Both the position numbers and the translations under genes were made by a program. The notes beneath the pieces are model-generated. The model was not told the DNA's origin. It searched no databases and was given only the letters and a program-made list of their open reading frames with translations. This document shows, one piece after another, positions 27,454 through 38,351 of a stretch of DNA of 52,004 nt (its first letter is position 1; each line of letters begins with the position of its first letter). This DNA comes from an uncultured Clostridia bacterium (GTDB lineage: Bacteria > Bacillota > Clostridia > Lachnospirales > Anaerotignaceae), in the NCBI GenBank assembly GCA_944384265.1, contig CALWSR010000023.1:1-52004 (forward strand), in the 5' to 3' direction.

Positions 27454-28789
27454 AAAACACCTCTCCAATCAAATCATAATCGCTTGCTTCTTTTATTTTT
27501 ACAGAAACAATTTCCCCCGAAAGCAATTCTTCTTCTCCTGTAAAAAATACCAGTCCGTCGATGTCAGGCGCATCTCTTTTTGTTCTGCCGCAATAAATAT
27601 TTTCTTGAGGCAATTTTCCTTCTACAAGCACCTCTTTTATGGTGCCGATTTCTTTTTCACAATATTGGGCAGAAATGATTTTTTGCTGCTCCATAATGCT
27701 TTCTTTTCTTTTTTCTTTTATCTCTTCTTCTATTTGATTTTCCATATTGGCAGCAGGGGTGCCTTCTTCTTGGGAATAGGTAAACACGCCCAGTCTGTCA
27801 AATTTCATTTCATTTGCAAATTTCAGCAAATCCTCAAATTCCTGCTGTGTTTCTCCGGGAAAACCAACAATAAATGTGGTACGAATGGCAATATCCGGCA
27901 TGGCATTGCGCAATGCTTCTATTTTTTGTCTCAAAAGCAGCTGTGTGCTTTTTCTGCCCATTCTTTTTAACACAGCATCATTGGCGTGTTGTATGGGCAA
28001 ATCAATATAATGACATATTTTAGGCTCCTCCGCCATGGTTTGAATGGTTGCTTCTGTCAAGGTTTCCGGATAGCAGTATAACAAACGTATCCATTCAATG
28101 CCTTCCACAGTACAAAGCTCTTTTAAAAGCTTGTCAAGCATAGGCCTTCCATACAAATCCCTGCCATAGATAGAGGTATCCTGGGCCACGATTACCAATT
28201 CCTTCACTCCCTGCTGTGCCAGCAATGTGGTTTCCTCCACCAAGCTTTCTATGGAGCGGCTTCTGTGTTTTCCTCTCATTTTTGGAATGATACAATAGGT
28301 ACAGTGGTTGTCACAGCCCTCTGAAATTTTTAAATAGGCATAATATCCCGCCGTAGAAAGCATTCTCAGCTTTCCCTTTTCTTCTGTCATGGGTGCATTG
28401 ATATCCGTCAATTGTTTGATATTTTTTTCTCCATACAGTATGCGTCCTGCAATTTCTGCAATTTCTTCATATGCCGTTGTACCCAATATGGCGTCTACCT
28501 CCGGCATTTCCAAAAACATTTCTTTTTCATATCTCTGCGCCAAACAGCCTGCCACAATCAATCCTTTGCAGCGGCCTGTTTTTTTGTATTCTGCCATTTC
28601 CAAAATGGTTTCAATGCTTTCCTCCAAAGCATCCTTTATAAAACAACAGGTATTGACCACAATCAAATCTGCTTCTGATTCCTCTGCCACCACTGTCAAT
28701 CCGCTTTTAGACAGTATGCCCAGCATAACCTCACTGTCCACTCTGTTTTTGTCACAGCCAAGAGAGGTAAATGCAACTGTTCCCTTCAT
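27431..28789 (-). CDS. rimO: ribosomal protein S12 methylthiotransferase RimO
   Basis: Radical SAM methylthiotransferase that modifies an aspartate of ribosomal protein S12. 452 aa from MKGTVAFTSLGCDKNRVDSE, whose ATG has AGGAGG before it; 26 further open codons upstream are not supported. N-terminal cysteines for one 4Fe-4S cluster (C12, NTCCFI, GCLAQR), the radical SAM motif CDNHCTYC in the middle and a C-terminal TRAM domain. RimO rather than MiaB is favoured by the VDSE motif after the first cysteine. Between folT and pgsA, probably one transcript. Confidence 0.95.
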   Translation of the reverse strand: MKGTVAFTSLGCDKNRVDSEVMLGILSKSGLTVVAEESEADLIVVNTCCFIKDALEESIETILEMAEYKKTGRCKGLIVAGCLAQRYEKEMFLEMPEVDAILGTTAYEEIAEIAGRILYGEKNIKQLTDINAPMTEEKGKLRMLSTAGYYAYLKISEGCDNHCTYCIIPKMRGKHRSRSIESLVEETTLLAQQGVKELVIVAQDTSIYGRDLYGRPMLDKLLKELCTVEGIEWIRLLYCYPETLTEATIQTMAEEPKICHYIDLPIQHANDAVLKRMGRKSTQLLLRQKIEALRNAMPDIAIRTTFIVGFPGETQQEFEDLLKFANEMKFDRLGVFTYSQEEGTPAANMENQIEEEIKEKRKESIMEQQKIISAQYCEKEIGTIKEVLVEGKLPQENIYCGRTKRDAPDIDGLVFFTGEEELLSGEIVSVKIKEASDYDLIGEVFYANESCQ

Positions 28790-28878
28790 TGAATATCCTC
28801 CTAAATCCTTTTTTGCAATCAAAAACATTATACTCTTTCTTTTCTGTTTATGCAATAAATAGAGCATATTCTACTCTG

Positions 28879-29403
28879 TTAAGAAGAGGTATTTTTTTCA
28901 AACAAAGACATATATTTCATAAGCACCTGCAATATGGAAAAATATACCATGGAAGTCAATATTGCCGAAATATATCGGGCAATCAAAGCACCAAACACAT
29001 AAGCAAATGTATAATAGCCATATAGCTTGCTGTCAATATACATCACAACCGTATTCAATGTAGTTACCACAAATCCGCTGAGCAATATAATGGACAAAAC
29101 TTGCTTTGGCCTCATATGGTATCCCTTTTGTTTTGCATAAGCACCCACCATAAAGCCTCTCACAGCCGCCGGCAATATCCACAGTATGGTTGTTGGCGTC
29201 ATGCCATAGGTCAATATCTGTTTCAAAAAACTGCCTATCAATCCAATTTCCAACCCTGCCACAGGACCAAAAAGCATACCGCCCATAATGATGGGAATGG
29301 CTGATACGGTAATCACCATATTGCCCAAATTGATAGAAACATAGCTCAGCACCACATACATAGCAATGAAAAAAGCATTCCATATCAATTTTTTCACATT
29401 CAT
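28879..29403 (-). CDS. folT: folate ECF transporter substrate-binding component FolT
   Basis: Membrane S component (174 aa) of a folate-family ECF transporter with about five to six hydrophobic segments. AIPIIMGGMLFGPVAGLEIG and GMTPTTILWILPAAVRGFM are family blocks. The ATG giving MNVKKLIWNAFF has AAAGGAG upstream; the open frame runs 11 codons further into the leader. A THF riboswitch immediately upstream supports folate as substrate. The shared ECF energising genes are not in the window. Confidence 0.92.
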   Translation of the reverse strand: MNVKKLIWNAFFIAMYVVLSYVSINLGNMVITVSAIPIIMGGMLFGPVAGLEIGLIGSFLKQILTYGMTPTTILWILPAAVRGFMVGAYAKQKGYHMRPKQVLSIILLSGFVVTTLNTVVMYIDSKLYGYYTFAYVFGALIARYISAILTSMVYFSILQVLMKYMSLFEKNTSS

Positions 29404-29431
29404 AAAAAAACTCCTTTCATATTGGCATTTT

Positions 29432-29472
29432 GCCACATAAAAGGAGAACGCTGTCTTTGTCTTATATGTGGC
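29432..29472 (-). promoter_or_regulatory. expression-platform hairpin of the THF riboswitch
   Basis: GCCACATATAAG (29461-29472) and CTTTTATGTGGC (29432-29443) can pair over 12 positions with one mismatch. The 5' arm overlaps the last bases of the aptamer P1 stem, so aptamer closure and this hairpin exclude each other. The folT ribosome site lies ~15 bases further on. There is no T run directly after it, so control of translation is more likely than termination. Confidence 0.6.
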
Positions 29473-29572
29473 AGCGGGATGCAGTCATTGTATAGTGTAT
29501 CAGCATGGATACTCCGTCTGTTAAGCAACTCCCCGTCTTATCAGCACATAACTCACAATCACTTACTCTGCC
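29470..29572 (-). ncRNA. tetrahydrofolate (THF) riboswitch
   Basis: Minus-strand aptamer of ~103 nt. P1 is GGCAG/CTGCC. The conserved 5' segment GAGTAAGTGATTGTGAGTTA and the 3' segment AATGACTGCATCCCGCTGCC follow the THF class I layout. The loop CGGGGAG can form the pseudoknot with CATCCCG. It lies between folD and folT and would let reduced folates repress import. Confidence 0.9.
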
Positions 29573-29604
29573 ATAATAATCATTGGTTTTGTTTTATCAT
29601 TTGT

Positions 29605-30453
29605 TTATGCCTGTTCCTTTGCTGCGGTCAAACAGTTTTTCATCAGCATGGCAATGGTCATGGGTCCCACCCCTCCCGGCACCGGAGTGATGGCCTCTGC
29701 CACTTCTTTGACTGCTTCAAAATCCACATCACCGCACAGCTTTCCTGCTTCATTGCGGTTCATGCCCACATCAATGACAATGGCCCCCGGTTTTACCATA
29801 TCTTTTGTCAATGTGTTGATTTTTCCTGTTGCCACCACAATGATATCGGCTCTTTTGCACACCTCCTTCAAATTTTTGGTTTTGGAGTGGCATATGGTCA
29901 CAGTGCCATTTTTTTGCAGCAAAAGCATAGCCACCGGTTTTCCCACAATGTTGCTTCTGCCAATGGCAACACATTCTTTTGATGCAATGTCATATCCGCT
30001 TCTTTGAATCAGCTCCAGTATACCTGCCGGCGTACAGGGCAAAAATCCCTTTCCCCCTGTGTGCAGCGCCCCCACATTTTGGGGATGAAAGCAATCCACA
30101 TCCTTTTTGGGAGAAATGGCAAGTATCACCTTTGTTTCATCAATGTGCTTCGGCAGTGGCAGCTGTACCAGTATACCATTTATTTTTTTATCCTGGTTCA
30201 GCTTTTCCACCAAATCCAAAAGCTCTTTTTCTGTTGTACCTTCAGGCAGTTCATAGGAAACAGACTCTATGCCGCAGGCTTGGCAAGCCTTTTTTTTGTT
30301 GTTGACATATACCCTTGAGGCACTGTTTTCTCCCACCAGCACCACAGCCAAACAGGGATTGATACCCTTTTTTTTCAAAAGCTCTGCCTCTTTTTTCACT
30401 TCCTCTTTGATTTGTTGTGAAATTGCCTTTCCGTCTATGATTTTTCCGCTCAT
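29605..30453 (-). CDS. folD: bifunctional methylenetetrahydrofolate dehydrogenase/cyclohydrolase FolD
   Basis: Interconverts 5,10-methylene-, 5,10-methenyl- and 10-formyl-THF, linking fhs to C1-dependent synthesis. 282 aa. Conserved blocks: [14 protein letters not shown] with the catalytic lysine near residue 54, [11 protein letters not shown] near 94, [11 protein letters not shown] near 164 and [14 protein letters not shown] near 260. ATAGGAGAGAG precedes the ATG. Downstream of fhs, same strand. Confidence 0.97.
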   Translation of the reverse strand: MSGKIIDGKAISQQIKEEVKKEAELLKKKGINPCLAVVLVGENSASRVYVNNKKKACQACGIESVSYELPEGTTEKELLDLVEKLNQDKKINGILVQLPLPKHIDETKVILAISPKKDVDCFHPQNVGALHTGGKGFLPCTPAGILELIQRSGYDIASKECVAIGRSNIVGKPVAMLLLQKNGTVTICHSKTKNLKEVCKRADIIVVATGKINTLTKDMVKPGAIVIDVGMNRNEAGKLCGDVDFEAVKEVAEAITPVPGGVGPMTIAMLMKNCLTAAKEQA

Positions 30454-30828
30454 GCAACTCTCTCCTATATTCTATTTGGATACTGTTTATTTCCCATAAA
30501 ATATCATATTGATAAAAGCCAAAGCAATAAAATGTTTCAGTGAGAACTGAAAATATTCTCAGCAATGTGCAAGCTTGAAAGCAGCCTCATATTCTTTAGC
30601 CGTTTTATCATAAATACAGATACCATGATTATAGATGTATATTTCATGGTTACAATATCATTTTTTACATTTATTTCACACATATGTGTATAAAAAGCAC
30701 AAAAAAACCGGGATGCTTCAGAACCGTTTTTGTTCCAAAAAAAGAGCAGTTTTTATATGCCGACACAACAAAAGAAGGGTCATGCTCCTTTTTCATATAC
30801 ATACATTTCTAAAATCCATCGATACGGA
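30454..30828 (-). other. intergenic region between fhs and folD
   Basis: No gene seen. An imperfect hairpin (AAAAACGG near 30734, CCGGTTTTTT near 30704, minus strand) followed by T may weakly terminate fhs transcription. No riboswitch was recognised before folD. Confidence 0.4.
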
Positions 30829-32499
30829 TTAGAATAATCCTACAATATTGCCTTTTTCGTCAATGTCAATGTTTAATGCGGCAGGTCTTTTGGGCAGTCC
30901 GGGCATGGTCATAATATCTCCCAAAAGTGCCACAATAAATCCTGCTCCGGCAGAAATGCGGATTTCTTTTACCGTTACGGCAAAGCCTTCCGGTCTGCCC
31001 AGCAAATTGGGGTCATCAGAAAGAGAATATTGTGTTTTTGCCATACAAACAGGGAAATGTTCAAAGCCCAGCTTTTTCACCTGCTCCAATGCTTTTTTTG
31101 CCGCCGGTGTAAAGTTTACACTGCCTGCACCATAAATTTCATGACAAACCTTATTGATTTTTTCTTCTATTGTCATATCATCTTCATAAAGCACATGGAA
31201 ATGGCTTTGTTTTGTTTCCAATGTTTGCAGTACTTTTTTGGCAAGGGCCTCTCCTCCTGCACCGCCTTCTGCCCAAACATGGGCCACCTCAAAATCTGCT
31301 CCCATTGCTTCACAGCGTTGTTTTACATATTCCACCTCTGCCGCTGTGTCTGCCACAAAATGATTGAGGGTTACTACAACAGGCACATCAAATTTTTGTA
31401 TGTTTTCAATATGCTTTTCCAAATTGACAAAGCCTTTTTTCAGTGCTTCTAAATTTTCAGTGCTTAAATTTTCTTTTGCCACACCGCCGTTATATTTCAT
31501 GGCACGAATGGTAGCCACCAACACCACTGCATCCGGTTTGAGGCCTGCCTTGCGGCATTTGATGTCAAAAAACTTTTCTGCGCCCAAATCTGCGCCAAAT
31601 CCTGCTTCTGTAATGACATAATCTGCCAGCTTCAATGCGGTTTTTGTGGCTCTTACACTGTTGCAGCCATGGGCAATATTTGCAAAAGGCCCTCCGTGTA
31701 TCAATGCAGGTGTGTTTTCCAATGTTTGTACCAAATTAGGCTGTATGGCGTCTTTGAGCAGTGCTGCCATGGCGCCGTCTGCACCAATGTCATGAGCTGT
31801 TACAGCCTTGTCATCATAGCTGTATCCTACAATGATTTTGCCAAGCATCTCTTTCAAATCCTGCAAATCCTTTGCCAAACAGAATATTGCCATAATTTCG
31901 GAAGCCACTGTAATTTGAAAACCATCCTCACGAGGCACGCCGTGGGCTTTTCCTCCCAAACCTACCACAACCTGACGCAATGCTCTGTCATTCATATCCA
32001 ATGCTCTTTTCCAAACAATTCTTCTCACATCAATGTTGCATTCATTTCCTTGCTGAATATGATTGTCTACCATAGCAGAAAGCAGATTGTTTGCTGTGGT
32101 AATGGCGTGCAAATCTCCTGTAAAATGCAAATTGATGTCCTCCATAGGCACCACCTGTGCATATCCCCCTCCTGCGGCGCCGCCTTTGATGCCCATGCAG
32201 GGACCAAGAGAAGGCTCCCGCAATGCGGCAATGGCATTTTTGCCCAGCTTTTGCAATGCCTGTGTCAAACCGATTGTAACCGTTGTTTTGCCCTCTCCGG
32301 CAGGTGTTGGGTTCACTGCTGTCACCAGCACCAATTTTCCGTCTTCTCTCTCTTTTATGGTATCATAATAGCTGCTGCTGATTTTTGCTTTATATTTTCC
32401 ATAGCACTCAATGTATTCCTTGGCAATGCCAGCCTTTTGTGCAATTTCTTCAATGGGCAGCATGGTACATTCCTGTGCAATTTGTAAATCTGTTTTCAT
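30829..32499 (-). CDS. fhs: formate-tetrahydrofolate ligase
   Basis: ATP-dependent synthesis of 10-formyl-THF from formate, the entry of formate into C1 metabolism and purine synthesis. 556 aa, normal for the family, starting at [10 protein letters not shown] after AAAGGAG; the open frame extends 24 codons into the leader. The nucleotide site TPAGEGKTT lies near residue 60; [19 protein letters not shown] and the C-terminal GLPKRPAA are conserved. Controlled by the ZTP riboswitch upstream. Confidence 0.97.
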   Translation of the reverse strand: MKTDLQIAQECTMLPIEEIAQKAGIAKEYIECYGKYKAKISSSYYDTIKEREDGKLVLVTAVNPTPAGEGKTTVTIGLTQALQKLGKNAIAALREPSLGPCMGIKGGAAGGGYAQVVPMEDINLHFTGDLHAITTANNLLSAMVDNHIQQGNECNIDVRRIVWKRALDMNDRALRQVVVGLGGKAHGVPREDGFQITVASEIMAIFCLAKDLQDLKEMLGKIIVGYSYDDKAVTAHDIGADGAMAALLKDAIQPNLVQTLENTPALIHGGPFANIAHGCNSVRATKTALKLADYVITEAGFGADLGAEKFFDIKCRKAGLKPDAVVLVATIRAMKYNGGVAKENLSTENLEALKKGFVNLEKHIENIQKFDVPVVVTLNHFVADTAAEVEYVKQRCEAMGADFEVAHVWAEGGAGGEALAKKVLQTLETKQSHFHVLYEDDMTIEEKINKVCHEIYGAGSVNFTPAAKKALEQVKKLGFEHFPVCMAKTQYSLSDDPNLLGRPEGFAVTVKEIRISAGAGFIVALLGDIMTMPGLPKRPAALNIDIDEKGNIVGLF

Positions 32500-32895
32500 A
32501 ATGGTTTCTCCTTTCAACACATTGTATTTTATAATGGCAATGAGAAATAGAAATGTGCAGCATTTTGCCAAAGCAACGGGATTTTTGAAAAAAACTGTAA
32601 TCTCTCATAAAAAATCCAAAAACAGTTTGGTTGCCTTGTGACAGTTATCTATTTCATATCTGCAATACAGATTTCTCACATTGTATTTTGCTTTTGCAAT
32701 ACAAAGCAGAAGGCTGTAAAACATTGCAAAACCACTGTCCGGCATTTGCCCATGGGCATTTTGGCAGCTCCTTACATAGCAAAGGAGGACTGCATTTTAA
32801 AAGCAAAGGCTTTTTTTCACTGTTTTTTCCATTTGCTTTTACACACTGCTTTTTTTAATATGCCCAAAGCTGCTTCTCAAAATCGTTTTTTATGA
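32500..32895 (-). other. long leader between the ZTP terminator and fhs
   Basis: About 400 nt remain between the riboswitch terminator and the fhs start. No credible gene or second riboswitch was recognised. Small frames of 60-85 codons lie on the opposite strand without ribosome sites. Confidence 0.45.
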
Positions 32896-32938
32896 TAAAA
32901 AAGCCGACAGCCCAGGCATATTTGCCCAGACGGTCGGC
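32896..32938 (-). terminator. intrinsic terminator of the ZTP riboswitch
   Basis: GCCGAC (32933-32938, minus reading) pairs with GTCGGC (32903-32908), followed by TTTTTTT. The 5' arm and part of the loop are the conserved 3' half of the aptamer, so ligand binding would prevent the terminator. Confidence 0.9.
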
Positions 32939-32993
32939 ATAGCTATCGTCATACTCCATGTGGTTTTACTCCACTTCCGTCAGTCATATGACT
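32923..32993 (-). ncRNA. ZTP (pfl) riboswitch
   Basis: Minus strand: GTCATATGACTGACGGAAG, GTGG...CCAC, ATGGAGTATGACGATAG, then GCCGACCGTCTGGGCA. Both conserved halves (TGACTGACGGA and CCGTCTGGGC) match the ZTP/ZMP aptamer. It sits between a promoter and fhs; ZTP/ZMP, which accumulates when 10-formyl-THF is short, would switch fhs on. Confidence 0.95.
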
Positions 32994-33003
32994 TCTTAAA
33001 ATC

Positions 33004-33032
33004 ATGTTACTATATGATTTTTATTTTGTCAA
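33004..33032 (-). promoter_or_regulatory. promoter of the fhs transcript
   Basis: TTGACA (33027-33032), 17 bases, TAACAT (33004-33009). It places the transcript start a few bases before the ZTP aptamer. Confidence 0.8.
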
Positions 33033-33246
33033 CAAAAAACTTTTTTATCTTACCACAAGAGCAGGAATGAACAATCTGTAAACAAACTGTTTTTTCATAC
33101 AAAGTATTTGGAAACACATTTACTTTTATACAGTCAATATGGTTTCAGGATACTTCAAAAAATAGCTGTGGGCCTATATCTAGCTGTATGATAATTGTCT
33201 GTTCATAAACATTTAACCCATGCCTTTGTCCTGTTTTATCTCATTT

Positions 33247-36200
33247 TTATTCTCTCATATCTGCCCATTCCTGTTTTGTCAAAAGCACCTTTCTTGGCTT
33301 ACTGCCCTCCTCCGGCCCTACAATGCCCTGCTGCTCCAAGGAGGCCATCAGTCTGGCGGCTCTGTTGTATCCAATGCGGAATTGCCTTTGCAGCATAGAT
33401 ACAGAGGCCTTTTCTTTTTCCACCACCAAATCCACTGCCTGGTCAAAAAATTCATCTGTTTCCTCTTCTCCGCCGCCTGTTTTTGCAACCGCAGTGATTT
33501 TGTCAATCATTTCTTTGTCATAATCTGTCACTTCATACTGTTTTACAAAGCTTACAATGCTTTCTACTTCTTTATCGGACAAAAATGCGCCCTGTATCCT
33601 CATAGGCTTGCTGGTACCCTGAGGGCAAAAAAGCATATCTCCTTTTCCCAAAAGCTTTTCTGCACCCACTGCATCCAATATGGTACGAGAATCAATGCCG
33701 GAGGATACAGCAAATGCCAAGCGGGAAGGAATATTGGCTTTAATCACACCTGTAATAACATCCACAGAAGGCCTTTGTGTGGCAATAATCAAATGCATAC
33801 CAGCGGCACGGGCCATTTGTGCCAGTCTGCAAATGGCGTCCTCCACTTCTCCGGGAGCAGCCATCATCAAATCTGCCAATTCATCAATGATGATGACAAT
33901 TTGAGGCATAATGCCTTCTGCTTCTCCCTGTTCCCGTTTCATGGCATTATATCCCTTGATATCCCTCACACCATTTTCTGCAAAATCGTTATATCTTTCC
34001 AGCATTTCTCTCACAGCCCAGTTCAAAGCGGCAGAGGCCTTTTTGGGGTCTGTCACAACAGGTATCAGCAAATGGGGTATGCCGTTATAAACGCTCAGCT
34101 CCACCACCTTGGGGTCTACCAAAAGCAGCTTGACTTCTTTAGGGTCCGCCTTATAAAGTATACTGGTAATCAATGTGTTGATACAAACGCTTTTTCCTGA
34201 ACCCGTAGCCCCTGCAATCAAAAGATGGGGCATTTTTGCAATGTCTGCTACAATGGGCTGTCCTGCAATGTCCTCTCCCAGTGCAAAAGCCAGCTTGGAT
34301 GGAAACTTTTGAAATGCTTCACTTTCCAGCACACTTCTTAAATATACAGACTGGGCTTCTTTGTTTGGCACCTCTATGCCCACAGCAGCCTTTCCGGGAA
34401 TAGGTGCCTCAATACGAATGTCAGATGCCGCCAAATTCAGTGCAATATCATCTGCCAAATTGACAATTTTGCTCACCTTTACCCCTTGGCTGGGAGAAAG
34501 CTCATAGCGGGTGACGGTAGGCCCTTTGTTAATTTGTATCACCTTTGCCTCCACACCAAAGCTTCTTAATGTATTTTCCAATTTTTTTGCATTTACAAGC
34601 ATTTCCGCTTTGGAATCGCTGCTTTGCATGGCCTGATTTTTTGTCAGCAAATCCAAAGGAGGAAATGTATATGGCCTTTGCTGTTTTATGACAGGAGAAG
34701 GCTTTTTATTTTCCAAAGACATTTTCTCTTTTTGCAGCATATTTTTTTGTGGCTGCTCTATTGGTCTATTTTCCAAAGAGCCTTCTGTTTGCTTTGCATA
34801 TTCTTCCTGCTGTGAAACCCTTTTCTCTTCCAAAGTATTGTCATACTCTATATCGGTCCACTCCTCTTCCAAAGCATCATATGCCTCTGTATCGGCTTTC
34901 CCTTCTAAAGCATCATCATACTCTGAAGCGGCCTTATCTAAATCACCATATGCCTCCAAAGCAGCTCCTTCTTCTAAAACATCATCATACTCTGAAGCGG
35001 CCTTCTCGTGGAAATCACCATATTCCTCCAAAACGGCTCCTTCTTCTAAAGCATCATCATACTCTGAGTCGGCTTTTTCTTCCTTCAAAGTATCATGTGC
35101 CTCTGTATCGGCTTCCTCTTGTGAAAAATGGGACTGCTGCTCTGTTTCCTCAGCAAACAGCAATGTCAGGCCATTGCTTTGGGGCAAATCCTCTTCCTCC
35201 TCTTCTGCCCAGTCTGCTATAATATCCATAATATCCTGTTCTGTTTCCTCCTGGGGATTTTCTTCTGTTTCCTCCTCAAACTGAATGCTGTTTAACAATT
35301 CCAGCACATCTTTAATATCCTCTGTATCACTTTTTTCCGTTTGCTCCTGCTCTTTGGCTGCTTGGGCCTCTTCCTCTTCTAAAAAAGGCTCCTCTCCTTC
35401 CTGAAAAATCATATAACGGATACTGCCATTTGTCTGCTCTGCTGTATTTTGCTGTGTTTCTGTTATTTGTGCTTCTGCTGTTTGTTCCTCCTTGCTTTCG
35501 GCCCCTGCTTCTTTTGTTGCCTGTTGCAGTTTGTTTTCCATTGCAGCTTCTTTCAAACCATGCTTTTGCTTATTTTCTCTTTCAACCTCTTCAGAGCCAT
35601 GCTTTTGTCTGCTTTCTCTTTCAGCCTCTTCAGAGCCATGCTTTTGTCTGCTTTCTCTCACAGCCTCTTCAGAGCCATGCTTTTGCCTGCTTTCTCTTAC
35701 AGCCTCTTCAGAACCATGGTATATGGCTTTTTCAGGCTGTATACGGCTTTCCTTACCACTATTTCTTTTTGTTTGAGGCACATTTTGTTGTAAAGCAAAT
35801 TCCTGCTCAGCAGTAAGCATTTGCTGTTGTTCTGCCAGTATTTCGCCTTCTGTTTTGCCATAATCAAATATAATAGGCGTTTTTGGCATAGGCTCCAATA
35901 AAGTTTCCTGCTCCTTTTTGGGCTTAAACACCGTGGCTTCCACAAGAGGGACCTCTTGCTTTTGCTGGTTATAGCCTTCATCTGCATGAAGCAAAATATT
36001 AAAGTCACTTTTTTTATACTGCTTCTTTTTTATATTTTGTTTAGATTGTAATTTAGGCTGTGGTCTTTGCTGTACCTTAGGCGGTCTTGCAGCTTTTTTA
36101 GGCACCTCCTGTATGTAATGACGCACTGTTTCATTTTTTTGTCTGTTTTCTTGATACTGCTTTCTTTTTGTTTTTTGATAGGCATTGACACTGCTTACTC

Positions 36201-36750
36201 CCTTAAAAAAGGATTTTCCCGTTGCCATAATCAATGAAATCAACAAAACGGCACTCCAAATAATACCGGAGCCAATTTTTCCAAATGCCCTTGACAAACC
36301 GCCGCCCAATATGCCCCCTATAAAACCGCCGTTGTAAAATGCCCCCTCTTGATAATAGGCTTTCAAGGTATCTGCCAAGCTTGACATAACAGACACCTCA
36401 ATGGGATGCAGCACATGAGCCAATGCACTGACAGAAACCAAAAACAATGCGGCCCCTCCAATGCGAACCTCTCTGTTTTCTTTGGCTTGGCTGGCAAGCA
36501 GCCAGCAGCAATAAGCAACCACACTCAGTGGCAATAATATGCTGCTTATGCCCAGCAATCCTCTTAAACCATCTCCCAAAGCACCGCCTAATATGCCCAT
36601 TTTTTTGGTCAACAGGCTAATCAATACCACAAAAGAAACCACCACAATGATAATGAGTATCACCTCATCCAGCATAGTATCTCCAAATCGGGGTTCTTTT
36701 TTTTCCATTTTTGCTTTTTGTTTTTGTTTGGAACCTTTTTGTGCTGCCAT
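33247..36750 (-). CDS. ftsK: DNA translocase FtsK/SpoIIIE
   Basis: Membrane-anchored dsDNA pump for chromosome segregation at the septum, 1167 aa (family 750-900). N-terminal domain with about four transmembrane segments (~25-175). A very long linker (~180-670) is acidic and repetitive, with five 13-residue repeats ([13 protein letters not shown] type, ~345-410) and several [13 protein letters not shown] repeats (~560-640). The motor follows: alpha/beta domains with Walker A GATGSGKS near residue 850, [12 protein letters not shown] and [14 protein letters not shown]. The last ~65 residues are the winged-helix gamma domain that reads orienting DNA sequences. GAGGTG precedes the ATG. Confidence 0.95.
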   Translation of the reverse strand: MAAQKGSKQKQKAKMEKKEPRFGDTMLDEVILIIIVVVSFVVLISLLTKKMGILGGALGDGLRGLLGISSILLPLSVVAYCCWLLASQAKENREVRIGGAALFLVSVSALAHVLHPIEVSVMSSLADTLKAYYQEGAFYNGGFIGGILGGGLSRAFGKIGSGIIWSAVLLISLIMATGKSFFKGVSSVNAYQKTKRKQYQENRQKNETVRHYIQEVPKKAARPPKVQQRPQPKLQSKQNIKKKQYKKSDFNILLHADEGYNQQKQEVPLVEATVFKPKKEQETLLEPMPKTPIIFDYGKTEGEILAEQQQMLTAEQEFALQQNVPQTKRNSGKESRIQPEKAIYHGSEEAVRESRQKHGSEEAVRESRQKHGSEEAERESRQKHGSEEVERENKQKHGLKEAAMENKLQQATKEAGAESKEEQTAEAQITETQQNTAEQTNGSIRYMIFQEGEEPFLEEEEAQAAKEQEQTEKSDTEDIKDVLELLNSIQFEEETEENPQEETEQDIMDIIADWAEEEEEDLPQSNGLTLLFAEETEQQSHFSQEEADTEAHDTLKEEKADSEYDDALEEGAVLEEYGDFHEKAASEYDDVLEEGAALEAYGDLDKAASEYDDALEGKADTEAYDALEEEWTDIEYDNTLEEKRVSQQEEYAKQTEGSLENRPIEQPQKNMLQKEKMSLENKKPSPVIKQQRPYTFPPLDLLTKNQAMQSSDSKAEMLVNAKKLENTLRSFGVEAKVIQINKGPTVTRYELSPSQGVKVSKIVNLADDIALNLAASDIRIEAPIPGKAAVGIEVPNKEAQSVYLRSVLESEAFQKFPSKLAFALGEDIAGQPIVADIAKMPHLLIAGATGSGKSVCINTLITSILYKADPKEVKLLLVDPKVVELSVYNGIPHLLIPVVTDPKKASAALNWAVREMLERYNDFAENGVRDIKGYNAMKREQGEAEGIMPQIVIIIDELADLMMAAPGEVEDAICRLAQMARAAGMHLIIATQRPSVDVITGVIKANIPSRLAFAVSSGIDSRTILDAVGAEKLLGKGDMLFCPQGTSKPMRIQGAFLSDKEVESIVSFVKQYEVTDYDKEMIDKITAVAKTGGGEEETDEFFDQAVDLVVEKEKASVSMLQRQFRIGYNRAARLMASLEQQGIVGPEEGSKPRKVLLTKQEWADMRE

Positions 36751-36934
36751 ATACCTTTTACACCTCTTTTATACAAAATTACATACCATATAGAATGCTT
36801 TTGAAAATAAAAAAAGGATTTCTCTTTTGTCACCCTTTTCAAAAATCTGCCATTTGCCCGATTTTGTATTATATCATATTTTATTGATTTTTGCACAGCT
36901 GTTTTATGAAAAAAAAGAATTTCTCCGGATTGTC
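36751..36934 (-). promoter_or_regulatory. ftsK promoter region
   Basis: On the minus strand an extended -10, TGATATAAT (TATAAT at 36868-36873), lies ~118 bases before the ATG; no good -35 box is seen. Confidence 0.55.
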
Positions 36935-36969
36935 AAAAAAGGCACCCTGTTTTGACGGCTGCCTTTTTG
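36935..36969 (-). terminator. terminator of purK (bidirectional form)
   Basis: AAAAAAGGCA and TGCCTTTTT pair around a 15-base loop. It lies between purK and ftsK, ~170 bases past the purK stop. Confidence 0.75.
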
Positions 36970-37139
36970 ATATGCTTTGCATAAAAAAGTACATTGTATC
37001 CGCTTTTTAAAAAGCATACAAATATTTTAAAAAATTGCTTTTTTATACAGCCAAATACAATCTGTGAAAATTATCCGTTTCATGGGACTTTTTTGCAAAG
37101 TTCCTTTTTATTTGCTGTTTTGCAGCTCTCTTTTTCATT

Positions 37140-38312
37140 TTATATAAAAAGACTTTCATTTTCTCCACAAATTTTCACTGCTTTTTTTGCTTTTTCTGCT
37201 CCCTTGGCAGCCTCCTCCACACTGTCTGCAATCACTGTCAAATGTCCCATTTTTCTTTTTGGTCTGGACTGCTCTTTGCCATATATATGCAAAAAAGCAC
37301 CACTGACAGCCAATGCCTGGTCTGCTCCCAAAACACAGGCTTTTCCTGCACTTGCCTCTTCCCCCAAAATATTTCTCATCACAGCAGGCTTCAAAAGCTT
37401 TGGCGAACCTAATGGCAATCCGGTGATGGCTCTGATATGCTGTTCAAATTGGCTGGTCACACAGGCTTCAATGGTATAATGTCCCGAATTATGGGGGCGG
37501 GGGGCAACCTCATTGACTGCCACAGAGCCGTCATGGCCCACAAACATTTCCACACAAAACATACCCACTCCCTCAAAAACCTCCATTACCCTCTCTGCCA
37601 GCTCCATTGCTTTTTTGGTGGTTTGCTCCGAAATGGCGGCAGGCACATTTGTTTGGTCCAATATGCTGTCTTTGTGTATGTTTTCAGCCACAGGATATAC
37701 TTGTATCTCTCCGTCAATGCCACGACAGGCCAGCACAGATATTTCCATAACAAAGGGGAAGTATTTTTCTGCCATCAAAGGCAGTGCGCCTCCGCCCAAT
37801 GCTTCATAGGCCTTTGCTGCATCCTCCATTTTTTGCAAAACAAAATTACCCTTTCCGTCATATCCTCCCGTACAAGTCTTTACCATCATGGGCAGGCCAT
37901 ACTGCTCTGCCGCTTTTGTCATATCCTCCTTGGATGCTATTTTGCAAAATTCCGGCATAAAAATTCCCTGCTCCAAAAGCAGTTTTTTTTGTGTATATTT
38001 ATTTTGTATCACCTTTAAGCTTTTTGCAGTAGGGTATATTTTTTTTCCTTCCTCTTCCAGCTCCTGCAATATATCTGCATCAATATGCTCAAATTCATAT
38101 GTAACCACATCTGTTTTTTCTGCCAAAAAACGAATTGCCTTTTTGTCATCAAAGCCGGCCACAATATGCTCATCCACCAATGTATGGGCAGGACATTTTT
38201 CACCGGGGTCCAGCACAATGACAAAAAAGCCCATTTTTTTGGCTTCCTGTATCATCATTTTTCCCAGCTGACCGCCGCCTATGATACCAATTTTTTTTTG
38301 TATGTTTTCCAT
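37140..38312 (-). CDS. purK: 5-(carboxyamino)imidazole ribonucleotide synthase PurK
   Basis: ATP-grasp enzyme that carboxylates AIR to N5-CAIR in purine synthesis, partner of PurE. 390 aa from the ATG eight bases after GGAGG. N-terminal GIIGGGQLGKMM, YEFEHID near residue 72, ATP-grasp core with KTCTGGYDGKGN near 146, and NEVAPRPHNSGHYTIEAC near 265. purE and other pur genes are not adjacent, which is unusual because purE-purK are commonly together. It has its own promoter and terminator. Confidence 0.95.
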   Translation of the reverse strand: MENIQKKIGIIGGGQLGKMMIQEAKKMGFFVIVLDPGEKCPAHTLVDEHIVAGFDDKKAIRFLAEKTDVVTYEFEHIDADILQELEEEGKKIYPTAKSLKVIQNKYTQKKLLLEQGIFMPEFCKIASKEDMTKAAEQYGLPMMVKTCTGGYDGKGNFVLQKMEDAAKAYEALGGGALPLMAEKYFPFVMEISVLACRGIDGEIQVYPVAENIHKDSILDQTNVPAAISEQTTKKAMELAERVMEVFEGVGMFCVEMFVGHDGSVAVNEVAPRPHNSGHYTIEACVTSQFEQHIRAITGLPLGSPKLLKPAVMRNILGEEASAGKACVLGADQALAVSGAFLHIYGKEQSRPKRKMGHLTVIADSVEEAAKGAEKAKKAVKICGENESLFI

Positions 38313-38351
38313 TGAAAGTACCTCCAAAAAAAGAGCTGTTGATTTTTTTTC

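Noticed and set aside
29432..29600. T-box or preQ1-type leader before folT
   Set aside because: The segments and pseudoknot fit the THF class I layout once the 5' part at 29550-29572 is included; no specifier loop or T-box sequence is present.
32896..33000. Plain terminator only, upstream of fhs
   Set aside because: The sequence on its 5' side carries both conserved halves of the ZTP aptamer, so it is a riboswitch with terminator.
35568..35720. Independent minisatellite or CRISPR-like repeat
   Set aside because: The 39-bp units are in frame within ftsK and encode 13-residue linker repeats.
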